Part shown: positions 59,202 through 64,000 of the stretch, piece after piece
Position numbering within the stretch: the first letter of the stretch is position 1
Layout: every line of letters begins with the position of its first letter
Source: Winogradskyella thalassocola
Lineage (GTDB): Bacteria; Bacteroidota; Bacteroidia; Flavobacteriales; Flavobacteriaceae
Direction: 5' to 3'
Length of the DNA stretch: 64,000 nucleotides
NCBI RefSeq assembly: GCF_900099995.1
Contig: NZ_FNCZ01000003.1
Location: 124,001-188,000, forward strand
Translations under genes and position numbers: made by a program
Notes under the pieces: model-generated
Told to the model about the DNA's origin: nothing
Seen by the model: the letters and a program-made list of their open reading frames with translations, nothing else
Databases searched by the model: none

Positions 59202-61643
59202 CTAAGAATCAGATTTATTAGGATTGAATATAGATTTCATACCGTTAAAGTCAATAAAATACTGAAGTCGAATAGAAAAAGTATGTTGAACAGGTTGGTC
59301 AAATAAATTATTAATACTTTCTGAATAGTTGTACTCAGCTATTGCATCCTTGTTAAATAATTGATTTCTATATAAAGCCGTTAAAAAACTTCCGGGAGCA
59401 AATTGCCAAGAGTAGCTTAAATCGATATTCCAAGTGCTAAAATTAATATTGGGATCATTACTTATGTTATCTGTTGTATAACCAGAATCTGTAGTTAATC
59501 TACCAGAGTCTAATAACGTAAATAAATCATCATCATATTTTACCGTATCCCAATAGTGTCTAAAACTAAGGGCTAAAGATTTATAAGGATTAAATGCATA
59601 GTTAGCAGAAACACTATTGGTTACAATTTGTCTATTACGTTCGCCAAAAATCGATTGGTCATCTTCTTCTGTTGCATAACCGCGTCCACCATTAGTAAAA
59701 TCATAGTAAAATTGATAAATCAGTAAAAGTTTGTCATTGAGCCTTACACGCGGTTCAACTTCAATATCATAATTAAATAAATCCCTGCCATCTTCAAACA
59801 TTGATCCAGCATTTGCTCTAAAATCGAAAGCAAATTTCCGGTTGTAATTCGATGAAATCCAGCCACCAGTACTTACATAGTTTTCATATATAAATGGTCT
59901 ACCATCTCGAGATTCAAAATAGTCGTTTTGTTTGCCGGGCTCAATATTTAGTCTAAAACCAAAACCATCTAATTTTGTTGTAGTAGCTTGGTATGTGGCT
60001 CCGAAGTTAGATTGAGAATACACGCTAGGTTCTACTAATCTATTGTAATTAAAAAAGGCATTAATGCGATAGTTATTTAAATTCCCGCTAGGCTCAAAGG
60101 TTTGATATGACATATCAGAACTAAAAGAGTTGTAGTTATTTCTCAATAGCAAACCTAAGTCATTGATATTAAATTCAGTGTCAGCGAAACTGTGTTCTAT
60201 GCTGTAGCGTAAATTACCATGAATTTTAGCAAGCTTTAAATAGGTGCTAAAACCGGTTTCACTACTTGTGTTTTGGTAGTTTACATTGCTCATTCGTAAA
60301 TCTGTTGCAACACTATAAGTATTTCGTTTATTAATAATATTCGCAACTAGTGCTGTAGCATTAGCATCTCTAAAATGACCTTCTCTAAGCACATTGGTAT
60401 TAATTAAACTTACGGACGAATTACCATTAAATTGTTGATCTACAACTAAGATATTGTAATTAGCAAATGGTTCGACAACGGCATTCCGTTTTTCATTTGT
60501 AACTGTGTTTTTAATGGTAGCCGTTGTTTTTTCTGTAATCGCATTAAAGAAACCAATACCTAAGCCATTTTTAGTTCTACCTGAAACCTTTACCGCATTC
60601 AAAACTTTAACCTCATTAGGTGTGTTGACGTCTTCATTTTCATCAAGACTAAGTCTTCCGCTAGGTCTGTTTCCAATTCGTCTAGAAAAGAACAAGCCAC
60701 CTTTAGAAAATAAATCGACACCTTCTGTAAAAAATTGACGTTGTTCAGTGAAGGTTTGTTCAAAAGGACCAAGGTTTAAAACAACATTGTCAAATCCGGC
60801 TTGACTAAAATCAGGAACCAATGTCGCATCTAAGGTAAAATTATCTGTGAGTCCGTACTTTACATCCATTCCGAATTTTAAATCTGTGTCTGTGTCTCCG
60901 TCATAGTTATTTACAATTCCTGTTGTAAAAGGATAGAGATTTAACCTAACGGGAGGTTTTACGTCTTTAAGACCTTTAACTTCGGCATGGTATAATCCGG
61001 AATAACCTTGGGTTGGATCAATTGGATTCCAAGTATATCGTGATCTAGATCGTCTAAGCTCTCTATGGAACTGCACTCCCCAAGTAGGTTCGTCTTGGTC
61101 TGCGAAACGCAACGTACGGTATGGGATTTTCATTTCTACAATCCAACCGTCGTCCACAATTTTTACAGCGCTGTCCCAAACGGCATTCCAACCAAAATCC
61201 TCGCCAATAGTTGGACTTTGAATAGCATCAGCTTGCTGACCAGAGCTAAAAACATAAAAAGCGGTGTCGTTTTGGGCGTCGTTATTGGGATTTAGTACTA
61301 ATATAAAGTAATCTGTCTGACCAAAATTATCTCTATTGGTCAGTTGTTTCATTATTTTAGAAGGGTCGTCATAAAGATAAGCTGCAACATAAATGGCTTT
61401 ATCATCGTACGTCATTTTTACTTCTGTACGTTCGTCGTGCGGAGCTTCTTTTCCAATTTCTGGTCTATTAGAAACAAAGCCTGTCGCACTTTCTGCATTT
61501 TCCCAAATCGCATCGTCTAAAATGCCATCTATTTTTGGCTCTAGTGTGGTACGTTGAATATTTAATGGTTTTTTGTTTTGAGCAATACTAGAAGTAGCAA
61601 CGCCTAATACGGTAAGCAAAAGAATTAAAGAACGAGCGTTCAT
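59202..61643 (-). CDS. DUF5916 domain protein (CBM9-like N-terminus, outer-membrane barrel)
   Basis: An 813-residue exported protein. After the signal peptide (LLTVLGVATSSIAQ) comes a CBM9-like domain (about 25-215: EPKIDGILDDAIWENAESAT, MTYDDKAIYVAAYLYDD, WIVEMKIPYRTLRF). DUF5916 follows, with PVRLNLYPFTTGIVNNYDGD, NFTLDATLVPDFSQAGFDNV, FTEQRQFFTEGVDLF and numerous alternating strands that form an outer-membrane beta-barrel ending in RLQYFIDF. The family is nearly restricted to Bacteroidota. Substrate unknown. Confidence 0.9.
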   Translation of the reverse strand: MNARSLILLLTVLGVATSSIAQNKKPLNIQRTTLEPKIDGILDDAIWENAESATGFVSNRPEIGKEAPHDERTEVKMTYDDKAIYVAAYLYDDPSKIMKQLTNRDNFGQTDYFILVLNPNNDAQNDTAFYVFSSGQQADAIQSPTIGEDFGWNAVWDSAVKIVDDGWIVEMKIPYRTLRFADQDEPTWGVQFHRELRRSRSRYTWNPIDPTQGYSGLYHAEVKGLKDVKPPVRLNLYPFTTGIVNNYDGDTDTDLKFGMDVKYGLTDNFTLDATLVPDFSQAGFDNVVLNLGPFEQTFTEQRQFFTEGVDLFSKGGLFFSRRIGNRPSGRLSLDENEDVNTPNEVKVLNAVKVSGRTKNGLGIGFFNAITEKTTATIKNTVTNEKRNAVVEPFANYNILVVDQQFNGNSSVSLINTNVLREGHFRDANATALVANIINKRNTYSVATDLRMSNVNYQNTSSETGFSTYLKLAKIHGNLRYSIEHSFADTEFNINDLGLLLRNNYNSFSSDMSYQTFEPSGNLNNYRINAFFNYNRLVEPSVYSQSNFGATYQATTTKLDGFGFRLNIEPGKQNDYFESRDGRPFIYENYVSTGGWISSNYNRKFAFDFRANAGSMFEDGRDLFNYDIEVEPRVRLNDKLLLIYQFYYDFTNGGRGYATEEDDQSIFGERNRQIVTNSVSANYAFNPYKSLALSFRHYWDTVKYDDDLFTLLDSGRLTTDSGYTTDNISNDPNINFSTWNIDLSYSWQFAPGSFLTALYRNQLFNKDAIAEYNYSESINNLFDQPVQHTFSIRLQYFIDFNGMKSIFNPNKSDS

Positions 61644-61710
61644 AAATGGTTTTAGTCGTTTAGAATAGGATATAGATGTTATTATTTGGCGGTTGTTACA
61701 TCGATATTTA

Positions 61711-61718
61711 CAAAATTA
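61711..61718 (-). promoter_or_regulatory. Candidate promoter box for the DUF5916 gene
   Basis: On the minus strand TAATTTTG fits TAnnTTTG, 67 bp upstream of the ATG; a TTG lies 15 bp further upstream, a little closer than the usual 17-23. Confidence 0.4.
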
Positions 61719-61860
61719 AGTTCTCACGCTGAGCAAAGTTCTTAATTAAACGTTAAAATAAAAGACATCACTTACCATTTATAGATTTAAATTTGAAGAT
61801 GGCAGTCTATTTTATTTGGAATAATTATTGCTCTAAACACATTAGTAATTAAGACACTAT

Positions 61861-62139
61861 ATGAATAAATACAAAAAATTAGTAATTGGTCTGCTTTTAG
61901 ACGCTTTAGGTTTAGTCTCGTTTATAATTCCCGGAATCGGTGAATTTTCGGATATCATTTGGGCGCCAATTTCGGGCTGGTTAATGACCAAATTATATGC
62001 AGGAAAAGCTGGTAAGGTCGCAGGAGTCATCACTTTAGTAGAGGAAGCGTTACCTGGCTTTGATGTGATACCAACATTTACTTTGATGTGGGTCTATACT
62101 TATGTTTTCAATAAGGATAAGGTTGAAACTAAAGCATAA
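61861..62139 (+). CDS. Small membrane protein of unknown function
   Basis: A 92-residue protein with two or three hydrophobic stretches (KLVIGLLLDALGLVSFIIPG; IWAPISGWLMTKLYAG; FTLMWVYTYVFN). The first contains the pattern seen in small flavobacterial proteins near transport genes. Two conserved-looking motifs, LDALGLVSF and PGFDVIPTFTL, flank a short loop. No family is recognised. A strong terminator follows directly. Confidence 0.62.
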   Translation: MNKYKKLVIGLLLDALGLVSFIIPGIGEFSDIIWAPISGWLMTKLYAGKAGKVAGVITLVEEALPGFDVIPTFTLMWVYTYVFNKDKVETKA

Positions 62140-62167
62140 AAAAAGCACTCAGAAGAGTGCTTTTTTT
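62138..62167. terminator. Bidirectional terminator
   Basis: AAAAAAAGCACTC (62138-62150), loop AGAA, GAGTGCTTTTTTT (62155-62167): perfect stem with A and T runs on either side. It serves the 61861 gene and the convergent lipoprotein gene. Confidence 0.9.
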
Positions 62168-62188
62168 TAACTGTATTACAATTTTAGA

Positions 62189-62758
62189 TTATTGAACTTC
62201 TATAGAAAATGTAACTTCTACATCTGTGCTACCACCAGCATTTATAGAGGTTCCATCGTTTGGTTTTGTAGGTTCGTGAATTAACTCTATTGTAAGAGAC
62301 CCAGTTCCAGCACCACCAGTAACTAGTGTTGTTAGAATTCCTACTGGATTGCCATCTTCGTCTAAATCATCTTTACTAACAGTGATATCTGAAATTGTTG
62401 GAGTGTAGAAGAACTCATGGTCATCACCTTCGTCTTCAACTTCTAAAGTAATATTATCAGCAGGACTTTCTGTTTCATTTAATAATTGAATAACACCAGA
62501 ATAAGTTGTGTTTGCTGTTAATGGACCAGACACATCAAAAGTTCCTTCTGCACCACCTTCACCGTCTAAATCTTGAAACTCTAAAATCACAACATCTGTT
62601 CCGTTGGTAAGTGTATATCGTACTGTCGTTATAAGTTCCTCTTCATGATCGTGATCGTCTCCATGATCGTCATCACTAGAACAGCCTACAAATGCTATAC
62701 TAGAAACAAAAAGTAAGGCTAAGAATTTTATTGCTTTTATTGATTTGATATTTTTCAT
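62189..62758 (-). CDS. His/Asp-rich lipoprotein next to a TonB receptor
   Basis: A 189-residue protein with a lipoprotein leader (FVGC, Cys26), then SSDDDHGDDHDHEEE, a run of Asp, His and Glu likely to bind divalent metals. The mature domain is acidic and beta-rich, with an Ig-like look (TYSGVIQLLNETESPADNIT, DVEVTFSIEV). It lies 17 bp downstream of a TonB-dependent receptor gene on the same strand, so the two are an operon. A role in capturing metal ions such as zinc or iron for the receptor is suggested by the His-rich linker; it is unproven. Confidence 0.72.
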   Translation of the reverse strand: MKNIKSIKAIKFLALLFVSSIAFVGCSSDDDHGDDHDHEEELITTVRYTLTNGTDVVILEFQDLDGEGGAEGTFDVSGPLTANTTYSGVIQLLNETESPADNITLEVEDEGDDHEFFYTPTISDITVSKDDLDEDGNPVGILTTLVTGGAGTGSLTIELIHEPTKPNDGTSINAGGSTDVEVTFSIEVQ

Positions 62759-62775
62759 AATTTGAATTTATTGTA

Positions 62776-63999
62776 TTAATAATTAATTTTTATTTTTAAG
62801 TTAATGTTTCTGCCCAATTCATCAGCAAAATACCGTTGTCTATTTAAATACTCATTATACTTGGTATTTAATAGATTTTCGACATTAAGTTCTAATTTTA
62901 ACGATCCGGTTTTAAACGCTTTAAAACTAACGGAACTATTAAAACTAAATAATGAATACGCAGGTGGAGTAGAGCTAATGTCTACATAAACATCTTCTTG
63001 TAGTATTGGGTTAAATGTATAAAAGTTATAATCTGGAAATTCGTTTTGTTGTAATACAGTTTTGTGAGTTAAATTAATTGATAATTGATTTAACTCGTCA
63101 TTATAATAGGATATACTATTAGTGAAATTTGTTGAAGGCATATGTATAAGTGGTATGTCTTCGGTAAGGTTTTCACCTTTTAAAAGACTTATACTGCCTT
63201 TATAATTAAATTTATCGGTTATTTTTTTATTGACATCAATATCAACACCGAAAATTTGTGCATTGATCTGATTATATTCCCAAACAGGAAACGCTCCTCT
63301 GATGGTTGTGGTGATACCAACAGGAATGAGTTGTATATAATCGTTAATATGCTTGAAATACGGACTGATTGAAAATCCAAAATTCTGATTATTTCTCTCT
63401 AAAGATGCCACAAACTTATTCGCGATTTCTTTATTGAGGGTTAACAAACCAGTTTCTATTCTCGCAGCACTATGATGTAAACCGTCGCTAAACAATTCTG
63501 ATGGGTTAGGTACTCGCGTTGCCAAACCATAATTAACAAATAAAGATATGTCATTATTGAATTGCTTTGAATAGCCCACATTAGCAGAAATGTTATGGAA
63601 TGTAAATTCTGGACGTGTTAATATTTTTGAATTCTCAACAGTATTGGTTTCAAACTGTGGAAATAATTCATCGTAATTATAGGTCTCTTCCCAATCCGTG
63701 AGGTTGTATAGTTTCTCAGCATTGATTCTTGTAAAATCATAACGTGCGCCAGCACTTAATTCAGAAGAATCATTTAAATCAAAATTTCCAATAGCATAAA
63801 TACTAGCGTCATACTTTTCAAAATCAGGAATTAAAGGACTGACTCCAGTGCCCGAAATAGCATCATTTTGCTGGTAGCGTACTAATATGCCTGTATCTAG
63901 TTTAAGATTATCAATAGCATCAATATTCAAATTGGTCTGTAAAGAATTTGTAAACAACCTAAGGTCAATAACAGGTGTGTTTGCTAAATCACCACGTCT
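62776..63999 (-). CDS. TonB-dependent receptor, C-terminal part (cut by right edge)
   Basis: The frame is open from the window edge; the TTG at 63957 is internal. About 407 residues of beta-barrel are visible, with FNNDISLFVNYGLATRVPNP, SELFSDGLHHSAARIETG, ANKFVASLERNNQNFGFSIS, PYFKHINDYIQL and the end FKTGSLKLELNVENLLNTKY, NEYLNRQRYFADELGRN and INLKIKINY. This resembles outer-membrane iron or metal-complex receptors (the RVPNPSELFSDGLHH pattern is seen in ferric and zinc receptors). The His-rich lipoprotein follows it at a 17-bp distance. Confidence 0.9.
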   Translation of the reverse strand, partial: RRGDLANTPVIDLRLFTNSLQTNLNIDAIDNLKLDTGILVRYQQNDAISGTGVSPLIPDFEKYDASIYAIGNFDLNDSSELSAGARYDFTRINAEKLYNLTDWEETYNYDELFPQFETNTVENSKILTRPEFTFHNISANVGYSKQFNNDISLFVNYGLATRVPNPSELFSDGLHHSAARIETGLLTLNKEIANKFVASLERNNQNFGFSISPYFKHINDYIQLIPVGITTTIRGAFPVWEYNQINAQIFGVDIDVNKKITDKFNYKGSISLLKGENLTEDIPLIHMPSTNFTNSISYYNDELNQLSINLTHKTVLQQNEFPDYNFYTFNPILQEDVYVDISSTPPAYSLFSFNSSVSFKAFKTGSLKLELNVENLLNTKYNEYLNRQRYFADELGRNINLKIKINY

Positions 64000-64000
64000 T

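Overview
The window looks like a chromosomal stretch from a marine-type member of the Flavobacteriaceae (Bacteroidota). The supporting signs are low GC, TonB-dependent receptors paired with DUF4249 or His-rich lipoproteins, a type IX secretion (T9SS) C-terminal sorting domain, LytS/LytTR sensor-regulator pairs, DUF5916, DUF6952, FabV and NhaC genes, weak Shine-Dalgarno signals, and promoter boxes of the Bacteroidota type (TAnnTTTG). No rRNA, tRNA or CRISPR array was recognised. Genus cannot be decided from the sequence alone.

Layout. 1-4063: end of a TonB receptor, a DUF4249 lipoprotein and a LytS/LytTR two-component pair. 4074-4844: a wrecked locus in which an FAD oxidoreductase gene is truncated beside an ISAon1-like transposase remnant, itself split by an 87-bp miniature element with a 7-bp target duplication. 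4955-7345: small exported or membrane proteins of unknown role. 7502-10838: a tightly coupled three-gene ABC-three-component (ABC-3C) system (nuclease-like protein, middle component 2, DUF3732-type ATPase), predicted to act in defence. 10851-19325: an accessory block, all on the minus strand, in which one- to three-gene modules (small membrane proteins, an SDR reductase, three Crp/Fnr regulators, SnoaL-like and MBL-fold proteins, DoxX, TrkH) are separated by copies of two non-coding repeat families. Several genes there are truncated at or near repeat boundaries.

19352-43974 is mostly housekeeping: DUF6952/thioredoxin/peroxiredoxin, NhaC, a PLP-dependent sulfur amino acid lyase with a divergent Lrp regulator, a PAS-LuxR regulator, an S41 peptidase, dihydrolipoyl dehydrogenase, FabV, a DUF922 protease, a second LytS/LytTR pair, an ExbB-like protein with an esterase, an ECF sigma factor, an MscS-type channel, histidine-degradation genes hutG and hutI, a T9SS-exported VCBS-repeat protein and fumarase.

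44438-49643 is a plus-strand run of five genes: an alpha/beta hydrolase, an ATP-grasp ligase with a histone-H1-like Lys/Ala tail, a COG2170/YbdK-type carboxylate-amine ligase, a class I glutamine amidotransferase and a second ATP-grasp-like protein. A third ATP-grasp protein, an M17 leucyl aminopeptidase and another esterase follow on the minus strand (51166-54654). Together they suggest an uncharacterised amide- or peptide-forming pathway with matching hydrolases. I consider this cluster, the ABC-3C operon and the repeat-delimited block the most interesting parts of the window.

54883-64000: a DUF2339/DUF3999 pair, a LolD-like ABC ATPase, a DUF5916 outer-membrane protein, a small membrane protein, and a His/Asp-rich lipoprotein upstream of which (gene order on the minus strand) lies a TonB receptor that runs off the right edge.
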